DNA of 64,000 nt, from assembly GCF_003569805.1 (NCBI RefSeq), contig NZ_KZ984051.1, positions 244,760 to 308,759 on the forward strand. Reading direction: 5' to 3'. The notes under the pieces are model-generated. The model saw only the letters and a list, made by a program, of their open reading frames with translations. It was not told where the DNA came from and did no database searches. A program made the translations under genes and the position numbers. The DNA comes from Microbacterium halotolerans. Lineage in GTDB: Bacteria > Actinomycetota > Actinomycetes > Actinomycetales > Microbacteriaceae. How positions within the stretch are numbered: position 1 is the first letter of the stretch; each line of letters opens with the position of its first letter. Positions 52,309 through 61,113 of this stretch are shown here, in pieces.

Positions 52309-53324
52309 CGTTCCCACCGCAGTTCGTCGCCGGCCAGGAAGGCGTCGACCTCGGAAGCGAGCATCTCCGCGCCGCGCTGGAGAGTCTCGTAGGTCGCCCC
52401 CGCGAGATGCGGCGTCAGCACGAGGTTCGACTGCGCAACGAGCTCCCGCCATGGGCCGTCGGGCTCGTTCACGTCCAGTGCTGCTCCACCGAGATGCCCC
52501 GAGGTCAGCGCCTCGAGAAGGTCCTGCTCGTCGACGAGGGACTCACGAGCGGTGTTGATGAACAGGCTCCCCTGCCGCATCGCGCCGAACTGCTCGGCGC
52601 CCACCATGCCGCGGTTGTCCTCCGTTGCGCGAGCGTGCACGCTGACGACCTCGGAACGGGCGAACAGATCGTTCAGCTCGGCCACGACCTCGATCTCCGG
52701 CACGGAGGCCGGGTCGACGAACGGGTCGTATGCGATCACCCGGGTGCCAAGCGCACGTGCCCGCTGTGACACGAGGCGTGCGACGTTGCCGTAGCCGACG
52801 AGGCCGAGAGTGGTCGTGCTCAGCTCCCGGCCGAACCAACGGGCGCCTTCGAAAGTCGACTCGGCGAGCTGCCGCCCTGTCCTGACGCGATCGTCGACCT
52901 CCCGGAGCGAGGCGGGCACGTTGCGCAGGAGCGAGACGAGAAACCCGATCGTGAGGTCCGCGACGGCATCGGCGTTCTTGCCCGGCGTCGTCGTCACTCG
53001 AACGCCGCGGGCCTTCGCTGCCGCGATGTCGACGTTCACCGGGCCGCCACGGGCGCATCCGACCAGACGCAGCTCCGCGGCGGCATCGAGCACATCGGCG
53101 GTGATGGGAGCCGCATGCAGAGCGACGACCTCGTAACCGGCGATGAGTCGTGCCACCTGCGCCGGATCGCCCTCGAACTCACGAATCGCCGATACGTCGG
53201 TCGACGCCGCCTGCGGGCCGACCGTCTCGACGTCGGCGTCGAGCCCGCGCGCGTCGAATGCGACGCGGAACGTCTCAGCGTTCATATAGCTGTCGCCGAT
53301 GATGAGGATCCGGTTCTTCGTCAC
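52305..53324 (-). CDS. D-isomer-specific 2-hydroxyacid dehydrogenase of the lsr-like cluster
   Basis: 339 residues from a GTG overlapping the GntR stop (GTGA). NAD motif GLVGYGNVARLVSQRA near residue 165, catalytic Arg in FINTARESLVD, Glu in ALDVNEPDGP and His in TPHLAGAT. It lies between the regulator and the LsrK-like kinase, a position not found in canonical lsr operons. It could reduce or oxidise a hydroxy/oxo-sugar derivative before phosphorylation. Confidence 0.85.
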   Translation of the reverse strand: MTKNRILIIGDSYMNAETFRVAFDARGLDADVETVGPQAASTDVSAIREFEGDPAQVARLIAGYEVVALHAAPITADVLDAAAELRLVGCARGGPVNVDIAAAKARGVRVTTTPGKNADAVADLTIGFLVSLLRNVPASLREVDDRVRTGRQLAESTFEGARWFGRELSTTTLGLVGYGNVARLVSQRARALGTRVIAYDPFVDPASVPEIEVVAELNDLFARSEVVSVHARATEDNRGMVGAEQFGAMRQGSLFINTARESLVDEQDLLEALTSGHLGGAALDVNEPDGPWRELVAQSNLVLTPHLAGATYETLQRGAEMLASEVDAFLAGDELRWER

Positions 53325-54217
53325 GATTTCTGCTCCTTCGAGGGGTTCGCTGGGTTCGCTGAGGTCGGCTGCACGCGCCGCGGCCGACCTCGAGCCGATG
53401 CGCGTGCCGAGGGATAGTGACCGGCCGCATCCGCACCGGACATGCCGGTGGAGTCGAACCCCGTGTCGACGCTCACGCGCAGACGGTCTGTGCGCACGGA
53501 GGCGCGGGAGAAGTCGATGGGCGCGCCGTCGCTGTCGTACGCCACTGCTTCGACGACGACGATCGGATGCCCGATCTCCACTTCCAGGAGCGGTGCAAGC
53601 GTGCGATCGGCGATCGCCGCCTCGATCGTCCTGTGCATGCGAGCGATGCGCACCCCGGCGACACGGGTCACCACGTTGTACAGACTCGCTCGAGGCTCCC
53701 GCAGGTCGGGAACGAGCCCCGCGAAACGACGCGGCATGTAGTTGACCACGTGCACCGCCGTACGGGCGCCGATGGCGCGAACGCGCTCGAGGACGAAGCC
53801 GTATCCGTCCGGTTCTCCCGCATCCCCGCGGCCGACGACGGCAGCCGCCCACGATGGCAGCGGTTCGATGCCGGAGCGAAGAATCGTCGAGGTGAGGGCG
53901 CTCTTGCCGTCCTCGCTGTACTCCCCGAGCAGGCTGGGGGCGGAAGGCAGCGTCCACGCAGAGGGGCCGGGCAGGTGCGCGACAAAGGCGCCCTTGCCCT
54001 GTCTGCGCGTCACGATCCCCGCGGTCGTCAGGTGGGAGAGCGCCTCTCGCACAGTGGTTCGCGACACGTCGTAGTGCGCGCACAACGCGTGCTCGCTCGG
54101 CAGCTTATCGCCCTCATGCCATACGCCTTCGGCGATCGACCGCTCGATCGCACGCATGATCTGAAACCAGATCGGTGCGCCGGATGCACGGTCGAGCTCG
54201 GGAATCGGCAATGTCAC
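53321..54217 (-). CDS. GntR-family (HutC/UTRA-type) transcriptional regulator
   Basis: 298 residues from the GTG at 54217 with GGAGAG upstream; a longer frame to 54328 would run over the operator region. Winged-helix domain: GAPIWFQIMRAIERSIAEG, KLPSEHALCAHYDVSRTTVREAL. The C-terminal UTRA effector domain includes RFPS-like and VVEAVAYDSDGAPIDFSRA segments, plus an Arg/Pro-rich tail. It is the first gene of the minus-strand array and probably controls it. Enterobacterial lsr operons use an LsrR of another family. Confidence 0.87.
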   Translation of the reverse strand: MTLPIPELDRASGAPIWFQIMRAIERSIAEGVWHEGDKLPSEHALCAHYDVSRTTVREALSHLTTAGIVTRRQGKGAFVAHLPGPSAWTLPSAPSLLGEYSEDGKSALTSTILRSGIEPLPSWAAAVVGRGDAGEPDGYGFVLERVRAIGARTAVHVVNYMPRRFAGLVPDLREPRASLYNVVTRVAGVRIARMHRTIEAAIADRTLAPLLEVEIGHPIVVVEAVAYDSDGAPIDFSRASVRTDRLRVSVDTGFDSTGMSGADAAGHYPSARASARGRPRRVQPTSANPANPSKEQKS

Positions 54218-54645
54218 AGCTTCGTCTCTCCATCGATACGAAACCGCCTGAGAATCTACGGACAGCGACTGTGCTGTCGGCGGCTTGTACCTATCGTGGC
54301 GGGCAACTTGTACCTGCAGTAGAGACAAGTGAGCAGAAATCCCTCGAATCTCAGATTCTCGGAGAAACCACTGATGAACTGGACATTTATGCGTTCGAGG
54401 GGCATTGACGCACCGTCATGGCCTCACAGGATTGTGCGCATCGACTGATGAACCAGACAAGTGAGGAATCCGGCGCCGTAGGTTGCGACGGCATCCAGAT
54501 CGCAGAGAGCCCCAGACGACGCAGCCCGCAGACAGCAGCAAGGACGCATGCGTCGGCGAATGCGCTTCTCTCGACCGCCTGCACGACACGTTCCGGAGCG
54601 AGCGGTCCACGCGCGACACGAAGCGCCGGATAGGGTAAGCGCAAT
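54218..54645. other. Intergenic region between divergent GntR and LacI genes
   Basis: 428 bp without a supported gene; small open frames here lack ribosome sites and codon bias. The left third (54284-54330) holds the GntR operator candidates. The middle has TCTCAGATTCTCGGAGA-like partial symmetry. The right end carries TAGGGT nine bases before the ATG of the LacI gene, an almost leaderless arrangement. Confidence 0.6.
54284..54330. promoter_or_regulatory. GntR-type operator candidates
   Basis: CTTGTACCT occurs twice as a direct repeat at 54284-54292 and 54307-54315, 23 bp apart (about two helical turns). The second copy is also the left arm of ACTTGT-N13-ACAAGT (54306-54330). All lie 67-113 bp upstream of the GntR start, in the right place for autoregulation. 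Confidence 0.5.
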
Positions 54646-55686
54646 ATGTCGACGATGCAGGATGTGGCCTCGCACGCGGGGGTGAGCGCGAAGACGGTGT
54701 CGCGCGTGTTCAACGCCGACCCGCACGTGCGGCCGGAGACCCGCGACCGCGTCGAGCGCGCCATGCGTGAGACCGGCTACGTGCCGAACGTGCTCGCGCG
54801 CACATTCCGGCACGGGCGGTCGCAGTCGGTCGGCGTGGCGATTCCGGATGTCGGCGACCCGTTCTTCGCCGCGATCGTGCGGGCGGTCGAGACCGTGTGC
54901 GCGCCGGCCGGCGTCACCACGCTGGTCGCCAGCATCGGCGACGATCCGGAGCGGGAGCGCGATGTGATCGAGGCTCTGCTGAAGGCGCAGCTGATGGGGC
55001 TGATCCTCGCGCCGGTCGCGCAGGACCAGTCGTGGCTTGAGCCGTGGCTGGAGCACACGCCGATCGAGTTCGTCGACCGCCCGGCGCAGGGCGTCGAGGC
55101 GGAGGAGCTGCGCGAGGACGACCTCGACGGTGCGCGACGGGCCGTCGAGCACCTGGTCTCACGCGGCCACCGGCGCATCGCGTTCCTGGCAGACAGTGTG
55201 CATCCGCCGAGCACCCAGCGCCGCCGAGACGGGTGGCGGCTCGGCCTGCGCGATGCGGGGATCGAGCCGACGGATGTCGCAGCGCACGCGACCGACGACT
55301 CCGATCATCCGCGGCACGAACTCGTCTCGATCGAGGCGACCGATCCCGAATCGGCCGCGGCGGCGATCGCGCGGATGCGGGCACTGCCCGATCCGCCGAC
55401 CGCGGCGGTCACGGCGAACGCCCGCGTCACGATGAGGGCCTTCGAGTCGCTGAAGCACGGAGGGTGGGCATTCGTCGGCATCGGCGACTTCCCGATGGCG
55501 CACGCGCTGACCCCCGCGGTCACCGTGATGGCGCAGGACCCCGCCGAGCTCGGTCGCCGCGCCGCAGAGCGGGCGCTCGAGCGCTTCGAGTCCCCCGCCG
55601 AACCGGCCCGCGAACATCCGCTCATCCCGATGCACCTGACCGTGCGGGACAGCACACCCGCGCCGCGCAGGGCGTACCCGTTGTGA
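54646..55686 (+). CDS. LacI-family transcriptional regulator
   Basis: 346 residues. HTH: TMQDVASHAGVSAKTVSRVFNAD, with NVLARTFRHGRSQSVGVAI as hinge. Effector domain includes VGDPFFAAIVRAVE, RGHRRIAFLAD and a slightly unusual FVGIGDFPMAHAL in place of the common GFDD motif. TAGGGT lies nine bases before the ATG, and no clear Shine-Dalgarno is present. It is convergent with the PfkB kinase and may control the sugar units on either side; candidate sites are the CG-centred palindromes elsewhere in the window. Confidence 0.88.
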   Translation: MSTMQDVASHAGVSAKTVSRVFNADPHVRPETRDRVERAMRETGYVPNVLARTFRHGRSQSVGVAIPDVGDPFFAAIVRAVETVCAPAGVTTLVASIGDDPERERDVIEALLKAQLMGLILAPVAQDQSWLEPWLEHTPIEFVDRPAQGVEAEELREDDLDGARRAVEHLVSRGHRRIAFLADSVHPPSTQRRRDGWRLGLRDAGIEPTDVAAHATDDSDHPRHELVSIEATDPESAAAAIARMRALPDPPTAAVTANARVTMRAFESLKHGGWAFVGIGDFPMAHALTPAVTVMAQDPAELGRRAAERALERFESPAEPAREHPLIPMHLTVRDSTPAPRRAYPL

Positions 55687-55734
55687 CCGGTTATGCCCCT
55701 TGCGTCCGGTTCTGAGGCATACGCTCGATCACAA
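55681..55734. terminator. Imperfect hairpin between convergent LacI and PfkB genes
   Basis: TTGTGA/TCACAA (55681 and 55729) and TATGCC/GGCATA (55692 and 55716) pair in register around a loop. It includes the LacI stop codon. Its position between convergent genes fits a bidirectional terminator. Confidence 0.45.
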
Positions 55735-55754
55735 CAGGTACGTTCGCGATTCGC

Positions 55755-56852
55755 CTACCCCGCCGGGTCGGCCAGCCGGATGTCGCCGTCGGGGTCTGCG
55801 ATGACGGTGGCCTGCGGTGCCGAGGCCGGGTCGCGCAGCAGGGTTCCCGACTGAGACACGGAGAGCGCCCCGAAGCTGGCGGCGCCCGCGATAGCGGCCG
55901 CCACATCGATGCCTGCGCGCGGCGCATCCGGCTCATCCGGCTCGCGAGATGCGCACTTTTTCGACAGATCGGCGTCAATATCGGCGCATCTCGACGAAAG
56001 GTGCGCATCTCGCGAGCCTGGCGCGGCGGCGAGAGCGTGTACGAGGAAGCCGGCGAGCGAGGCATCGCCCGCGCCGGTGGAGTTGATGATCGCGGCGGGG
56101 GCGGCGCGGGCCCACCACGAGCCGTCGCGTGTGACGGCGAGTGCGCCGTCCTCGCCCATCGAGACGTACACGGTCTCGCAGCCGCGCTCGACCAACCGGA
56201 GCGCGGCGCTGCGCACCTCGCCGAGCGTGCGCAGCGGAAGACTCGTCGCCGCGGCGAGCTCGTGCGTGTTCGGCTTCACCAGCGCGACCCGTGCGAGAGA
56301 GCGCGCGAACACGCCCTCGAGCGCGCCACCGCTGGTATCGACCGCGATTCGCGCATCGGTCTCCGCAGAGAGCGCATCGATCAGACGGCACAGGTCGACA
56401 GAGCCGCCGCCCGGCGCGCCTTCTCCCTCCGCGGCGAGCGGGGGCACCGAGCCTGCCAGCACGATCCAGTCCGCGCCGATCGCCCGCACCCGGCTGACGG
56501 TCTCGGCGAGCACCGCCTCCACCTCGCCGTGCGTCAGCGGGCTCGTCGGAGCGTTCAGCTTCGTCGTCACGCCGTCGGCGGTGACCATCGTCACGTTCAC
56601 GCGCGTGCGCTCACGGGCCGCGACCGGCCGCAGCCATTCCGCTTCCGCTTCACGCGCATCCGCCTCTGCCATCGGCAGCACGGCGACGGTGCGCGTGCCA
56701 GACAGCGCCACAGCGTGCGAGACGTTGACGCCCTTGCCGCTGAGTTCCCGGGTCCACGCGCTGGCGCGGTTCACGGCCCCGGGAACCACGGCGTCCGCCC
56801 GATACGTCAGGTCGATCGCCGGGGCGAGCGTCACGGTCACGATTCCGCTCAT
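55755..56852 (-). CDS. 1-phosphofructokinase-type PfkB kinase carrying an in-frame palindromic element
   Basis: 365 residues, longer than the usual 310-330. TLAPAIDLTYRADAVVPG and GKGVNVSHAVALSG are typical of the fructose-1-phosphate/tagatose-6-phosphate kinase branch. The catalytic Asp is in NSTGAGDASLAGFLVHALA. Directly after it, residues about 279-305 are encoded by a copy of the palindromic repeat (RDAHLSSRCADIDADLSKK). The normal C-terminal helices resume with AAAIAGAASFGALSVSQ. The reading frame stays open, so the protein may still be active with an extra surface loop. GAGGG precedes the ATG. It follows the DeoR gene in the polyol operon. Confidence 0.85.
   Translation of the reverse strand: MSGIVTVTLAPAIDLTYRADAVVPGAVNRASAWTRELSGKGVNVSHAVALSGTRTVAVLPMAEADAREAEAEWLRPVAARERTRVNVTMVTADGVTTKLNAPTSPLTHGEVEAVLAETVSRVRAIGADWIVLAGSVPPLAAEGEGAPGGGSVDLCRLIDALSAETDARIAVDTSGGALEGVFARSLARVALVKPNTHELAAATSLPLRTLGEVRSAALRLVERGCETVYVSMGEDGALAVTRDGSWWARAAPAAIINSTGAGDASLAGFLVHALAAAPGSRDAHLSSRCADIDADLSKKCASREPDEPDAPRAGIDVAAAIAGAASFGALSVSQSGTLLRDPASAPQATVIADPDGDIRLADPAG
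55939..56018. repeat. Palindromic element, copy 3, inside the PfkB coding sequence
   Basis: Arms 55939-55956 and 56001-56018 are perfect 18-bp complements (GGCTCGCGAGATGCGCAC). The interior (CAGATCGGCGTCAA, CATCTCGACGAAA) matches the intergenic copy at 7622-7697 at most positions. It encodes about 27 residues in the kinase without a stop codon. Confidence 0.9.
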
Positions 56853-56925
56853 CCGGATGCCCTCTCCGCACGCTGCGCCGACGGATCATTTCGTCGAGTC
56901 GCGCAGGACGCGTCGCCTGGACCGC

Positions 56926-57714
56926 TCATGCCGCAGCCCCCGCCGCCTCCGGCACCACGACCCGGATATCGGCTTCGGCCGCCCGCGCTGCGAGATCGCG
57001 GGGAAGCTGCGCGACCGAGACGATGTCGTCGAAATCGGCCAGTCCCGCGGCGACTGCCAGACCCGGTTCACTGCCGCGGCCCGTCACCACGAGCACTCGC
57101 CGCTCCGCGATCTCGAGCGCCTGCTCCACCTGCTCCGCCTGCTGCGGCGTCTGCGCCAGCACCGCTCCGTCCTGGCCCATGGCACCGACCTCGATCACGG
57201 CGGTCCCGATCCGCAGCTCGGCGAGCAGTTCGTTCGTCCACGGACCGAACTGCGCGTCCCCCGAGCGCACGTCGCCGCGCACCCTCCCCCCGAGGTTGTA
57301 GACGACCGTCGCCGGCTTGATGGCGGCGAGCAGTGCGATCTCGATCGACGAGGTGATGAGCGTGCGGTCGGCGGCGTCGGGCAGCGCCTCCGCAACGGCG
57401 TGCGAGACCGGCCCCGAGGCGAGGTAGACGCTTCCTGATGCCGGCAGCAGCCCGAGCACGGCACCGACGACTCCGTCGTCATCGACCGCCGGTCTGATCT
57501 GTCCCGGCTCGACCGCCGCCGTCGGCACGATCGCGCCGCCGTGCACGCGCACAGCGTCGCCGCTGTGCTCGAGGGCGACCAGATCGCGCCGGATCGTCTC
57601 CTCCGAGACGTCGAAGCGCGCGGCCAGGTCCGACACGTGCACGCGCTGCTGCCGCGCCAGCTGGGCGAGGATGCCCTCGTGCCTCATCGCCGTTCCGCCC
57701 TGCTTCGCCGACAT
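56926..57714 (-). CDS. DeoR-family transcriptional regulator within the polyol operon
   Basis: 262 residues from the ATG at 57714, which shares its A with the FGGY kinase stop; MRHEG at 57687 is an alternative start. HTH: ILAQLARQQRVHVSDLAARFDVSEETIRRDL, wing VRVHGGA. The sensor domain is divergent: the usual FLGADGI motif is replaced by VIEVGAMGQDGAV. It lies between the kinase and PfkB genes on the minus strand, so it may be an autoregulated repressor of its own operon. Confidence 0.82.
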   Translation of the reverse strand: MSAKQGGTAMRHEGILAQLARQQRVHVSDLAARFDVSEETIRRDLVALEHSGDAVRVHGGAIVPTAAVEPGQIRPAVDDDGVVGAVLGLLPASGSVYLASGPVSHAVAEALPDAADRTLITSSIEIALLAAIKPATVVYNLGGRVRGDVRSGDAQFGPWTNELLAELRIGTAVIEVGAMGQDGAVLAQTPQQAEQVEQALEIAERRVLVVTGRGSEPGLAVAAGLADFDDIVSVAQLPRDLAARAAEADIRVVVPEAAGAAA

Positions 57715-59198
57715 CAGGCGTTCTCGTTCCACCACGGAGCGAGGCTATCGTTCAGAGCGTCGAAGCGCGCGACGATACGCTGCCAGTGCCCGGCGAGTTC
57801 GACGCGGGGCACGACGGGATCTGCGAGTTCGACGAGTTCCTGCGCTTCGTCGATCGACGCGAAGTGCCCGACGCCGAGCGCCGCGACGGCGGCAGCTCCG
57901 AAAGCGCCCACCTCGTCTCCGCGCACGACGCTGACCGGCTGTCCCATCGCATCCGCCACCATCTGCACGTACAGCGGCGAGCGCGAGATGCCGCCGCCGA
58001 GCCGGATGGGTCCGCTCCAGTCGTAGCTCGTCGCCAGCGCGCGGGTGTGCCACACGTGCATGCAGACGATGCCCTCGAGCACGCCGCGGAACACGTGCCC
58101 GCGACCGTGCCCCGCGCCGATTCCTGCGAACGCCGCCGTCGGCGCATCACCCAGCGGTGATCCGAGCAGATACGGGAGCATCGCGGGGGTGTCGGCGTCG
58201 GGCTCGAGCGCCGCCGCCTCGGCGAACAGCGCATCGCGGGCGTCGTCCGCCTCGCCTCCGAATACCCGCACCGCCCATTCGAGAGCGGGCGACGCGGTCG
58301 GCGACGTCGACATCGCCACCCGCAGATCGGGCCGGATGGAGACGCGGCACTGCCAGCGGGGATCGACCTCATCGCCCGTCGTCGTCACACCGTTGGTGCT
58401 GAACGATCCGGCGATGAGCGAGAGCCGACCGGGCACGAGCGCCGCGGATCCGATCGCCGACGCCTGCACGTCGTGCAGCCCGACGACGACGGGAGTCCCC
58501 TCCGCCAGCCCGGTCGCTGCGACGGCATCCGCGGTGACGGCTCCCGCGATGTCGGCGGAGCGGCGCAGCGGCGGCAGCAGTCGCTCGGCCCACCCGAGGT
58601 CGTACGCCTCCAGCACCTCCCGGCTCCATTCACCGCGACGCATGTCGAGGAACGACGCCGTCGCGTCGGAGAGATCGGTCTCCGGCCGCCCTCCGATCAG
58701 GCGCAGCCGCAGCACGTCCTTGCACCAGATCAGATGCGCGGCGCGCTCCGTGGCATCCGGATCATTCTCCCGCATCCAGGCGAGCAGCGGTCCGGCACCG
58801 CCGAGCGGCGCCTGCTGCCCCGACACCTCGAGGATCGTCTTCGCTCTGTCGGCGACGCCGGTGATCCGCTGCCACTCGCGGAACGCGCGCCCGTCCATCG
58901 CCGTGATCGCGGGCGAGACGGGCCCGCCGTCATCGTCGACGAGGTGCAGCCCGTCTCCGTGGCCGCTGATGCCGATCGCGGCGATCCGGCTCGCATCCAC
59001 CTGCGAGACGGCGTCGGCGATCGCTCCGGCCGCACTCGCCCAGAGCTCATCCTGCGTGCGCTCGGCGAACCGCGGCCGCGGGTGGTGCACGGGGCTCGAT
59101 CGTCGCCCGGTCGCGACGGGGTGAAGGCGGTCGTCGTGTACGACCGCCTTCACCGTCGTCTGGCCTGCGTCGATGCCGAGGAAGAGAGGACCAGTCAT
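57714..59198 (-). CDS. FGGY-family carbohydrate kinase (L-xylulose/xylulokinase-like)
   Basis: 494 residues from the ATG at 59198. N-terminal GIDAGQTTVKAVVHD, ISGHGDGLHLVDDDG, GLHDVQASAIGSAAL and the C-terminal GGGISRSPLYVQMVADAMG are in the expected order. It starts 5 bp after the permease stop, with no strong ribosome site, so translation is probably coupled. It would phosphorylate a ketose derived from the imported polyol. Confidence 0.87.
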   Translation of the reverse strand: MTGPLFLGIDAGQTTVKAVVHDDRLHPVATGRRSSPVHHPRPRFAERTQDELWASAAGAIADAVSQVDASRIAAIGISGHGDGLHLVDDDGGPVSPAITAMDGRAFREWQRITGVADRAKTILEVSGQQAPLGGAGPLLAWMRENDPDATERAAHLIWCKDVLRLRLIGGRPETDLSDATASFLDMRRGEWSREVLEAYDLGWAERLLPPLRRSADIAGAVTADAVAATGLAEGTPVVVGLHDVQASAIGSAALVPGRLSLIAGSFSTNGVTTTGDEVDPRWQCRVSIRPDLRVAMSTSPTASPALEWAVRVFGGEADDARDALFAEAAALEPDADTPAMLPYLLGSPLGDAPTAAFAGIGAGHGRGHVFRGVLEGIVCMHVWHTRALATSYDWSGPIRLGGGISRSPLYVQMVADAMGQPVSVVRGDEVGAFGAAAVAALGVGHFASIDEAQELVELADPVVPRVELAGHWQRIVARFDALNDSLAPWWNENA

Positions 59199-59203
59199 AT
59201 CGA

Positions 59204-60052
59204 CTACTTGATGGCACCCATCGCGAGGCCGCGCACGAGGCGCTTCTGCGCCACCCACCCCGCGATGATCACCGGCAGCACGGCCACCGTCGCCGCGGCG
59301 CTCAGCACCGCGAGGAACTGCCCGCGACCCGAGACGAAGCTGCCCAGCGCCGGCGGGGCCGTACGGGCGACCGTGGACGTGAGCAGATTCGCCAGGAAGT
59401 ACTCGTTCCAGGCGAAGATGAAGCAGATCAGCGCGGCCGCTGCGATGCCGGGTGCGACCAGCGGCAGCACGATCCGCAGCATCTCGGTGCTGAACTTGGC
59501 GCCGTCGACCTGTGCCGCCTCGATGATCTCGCGCGGCACCTCCATCAGGAACGAACGCATCATCCAGACCGCGAGCGGCAGGTTCATGCCGAGGTACAGA
59601 ATCGTCAGGGCGCTGACGTTGTCGAGCATTCCGAAGTTCTGCAGCAGCAGATAGATCGGGATGATCGCCGCCGCCAGCGGCAGGAACTTCGTCGAGATGA
59701 AGAAGAACAGCGCGTCGGTGGATCTCACGATCGGCCGCACCGAGAGCCCGTAGGCGGCGGGGAACGCGAGCACCATCACGATGATCGTCGACATCACGGA
59801 TGCCGAGAACGAGTTGATCAGGTACGCGGAGAACCCGGAGTCGAACACCCGCACGAAGTTGTCGAACGTGAGCTCGGTGATGAACGTCGGCGGGTTCGTC
59901 GACGCCGCGCGCTCCGGCTTGAACGCTGTGAACACCATCCACGCGACCGGGAAGAAGAACCCGAGTGTGACGACCCAGGTGACGACGGTGAGCACACCGC
60001 CGATGACGCGCTTGCGCGCGCGACCCCCAGGGGGGACGACTGCAGTGCTCAT
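59204..60052 (-). CDS. CUT1 polyol-type ABC permease (MalG/SmoG-like)
   Basis: 282 residues, six helices. EAA loop IEAAQVDGAKFSTEMLRIVLP; FISTKFLPLAAAIIPIYLLL and FAWNEYFLANLLTS are typical of sorbitol/mannitol-type permeases. The ATG overlaps the partner permease stop (ATGA). Ends in RGLAMGAIK. Confidence 0.9.
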   Translation of the reverse strand: MSTAVVPPGGRARKRVIGGVLTVVTWVVTLGFFFPVAWMVFTAFKPERAASTNPPTFITELTFDNFVRVFDSGFSAYLINSFSASVMSTIIVMVLAFPAAYGLSVRPIVRSTDALFFFISTKFLPLAAAIIPIYLLLQNFGMLDNVSALTILYLGMNLPLAVWMMRSFLMEVPREIIEAAQVDGAKFSTEMLRIVLPLVAPGIAAAALICFIFAWNEYFLANLLTSTVARTAPPALGSFVSGRGQFLAVLSAAATVAVLPVIIAGWVAQKRLVRGLAMGAIK

Positions 60053-61020
60053 CTCAGGTCTCCTTCCACCTTGAACATCTTGAACAGCGTGCGCAGCGCG
60101 ATCGTGGCCACGATGATCGTGACGATCACCGTCAGCACGCCGTACGCTGCGGCTTCCCCGATGTCGAGCCCGATGAACGCGCGCTCGTACAGCAGGTAGG
60201 CCATGGTCTTCGTGCCGCCGGTGCCCTTCGTCATGATCGCGATCGGGTCGAACACCTGCAGCATCAGGATGACGCCGAGCAGCACGGCGAGTTCGACGTA
60301 CTGGCGCAGGTGCGGCAGCGTCATCGATACGAACGTGCGCAGGGGCCCGGCGCCGTCGACCGACGCTGCCTCGATCACATCCTGCGGCTGGCTCTGCAGC
60401 CCGGCCAGCAGGATCAGCATCATGAACGGCGTGTACTGCCATGCCAGCGCGATGATCACGGTGGCGACGGGGAAGCTGGTGTTCCACGCGACCGGATCGA
60501 TGCCGATGAATCCGAGCGCCCAGTTCACGAACCCGGCATCGTTGTCGAGCATCGACCACTTCCAGATGAGCGCCGACGCGGCCGGCATCATCAGGAACGG
60601 CGTGATGAGCAGGGTGCGCGCAAGGCCCTGGCCGAAGAACTTCCGGTCGAGCAGCATCGCCAGCAGCATGCCGACGACGAGCGACACGATCGCGCTGACG
60701 CCGACGATGAGGACGGTCGCCCACAGCGAGCTGAAGAACTCGCCGTTCGCGAGCACCCTGGCGTAGTTGTCGAAACCCGCGAAGCCGCGGTCGCCCGGGC
60801 GCTGCAGGTTCCACGTCTGGAACGAGTAGTAGATCGTGATGAGGAACGGCACCTGCGTGATGACGATCGCGACGGCGAGCGCTGGCCACAGCAGAGCGCG
60901 GGCGAGACGGAGGTTCTTCCGCTCGCGCGGCGTCATCGGCACCTTAGGTGCCTTGCGCTTGCTGCGTGCTTTCGCTTCAGGGGCGGTCACCACGAGGCGA
61001 GTCGAATCGGCGATTGCCAT
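60049..61020 (-). CDS. CUT1 polyol-type ABC permease (MalF/SmoF-like)
   Basis: 323 residues with a basic cytosolic tail of about 40 residues, then six helices. EAA loop IEAASVDGAGPLRTFVSMTLP. FLMMPAASALIWKW is characteristic of the sugar-alcohol branch. GAGGAGT precedes the ATG. It follows the binding-protein gene after about 90 bp. Confidence 0.9.
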   Translation of the reverse strand: MAIADSTRLVVTAPEAKARSKRKAPKVPMTPRERKNLRLARALLWPALAVAIVITQVPFLITIYYSFQTWNLQRPGDRGFAGFDNYARVLANGEFFSSLWATVLIVGVSAIVSLVVGMLLAMLLDRKFFGQGLARTLLITPFLMMPAASALIWKWSMLDNDAGFVNWALGFIGIDPVAWNTSFPVATVIIALAWQYTPFMMLILLAGLQSQPQDVIEAASVDGAGPLRTFVSMTLPHLRQYVELAVLLGVILMLQVFDPIAIMTKGTGGTKTMAYLLYERAFIGLDIGEAAAYGVLTVIVTIIVATIALRTLFKMFKVEGDLR

Positions 61021-61113
61021 TGCGGACTCCTCGGGAGGGGATGGTGGGTCGTATCCGTCGCTGTGACGGCGGGGTGCGGGCCGGGCCGTCTCCGGCCCGA
61101 CCCGCGGAGGGCG

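Noticed and set aside
54387-54764. Small minus-strand open frame of 125 codons
   Set aside because: It overlaps the start of the LacI gene, has no ribosome site and no recognisable motif.
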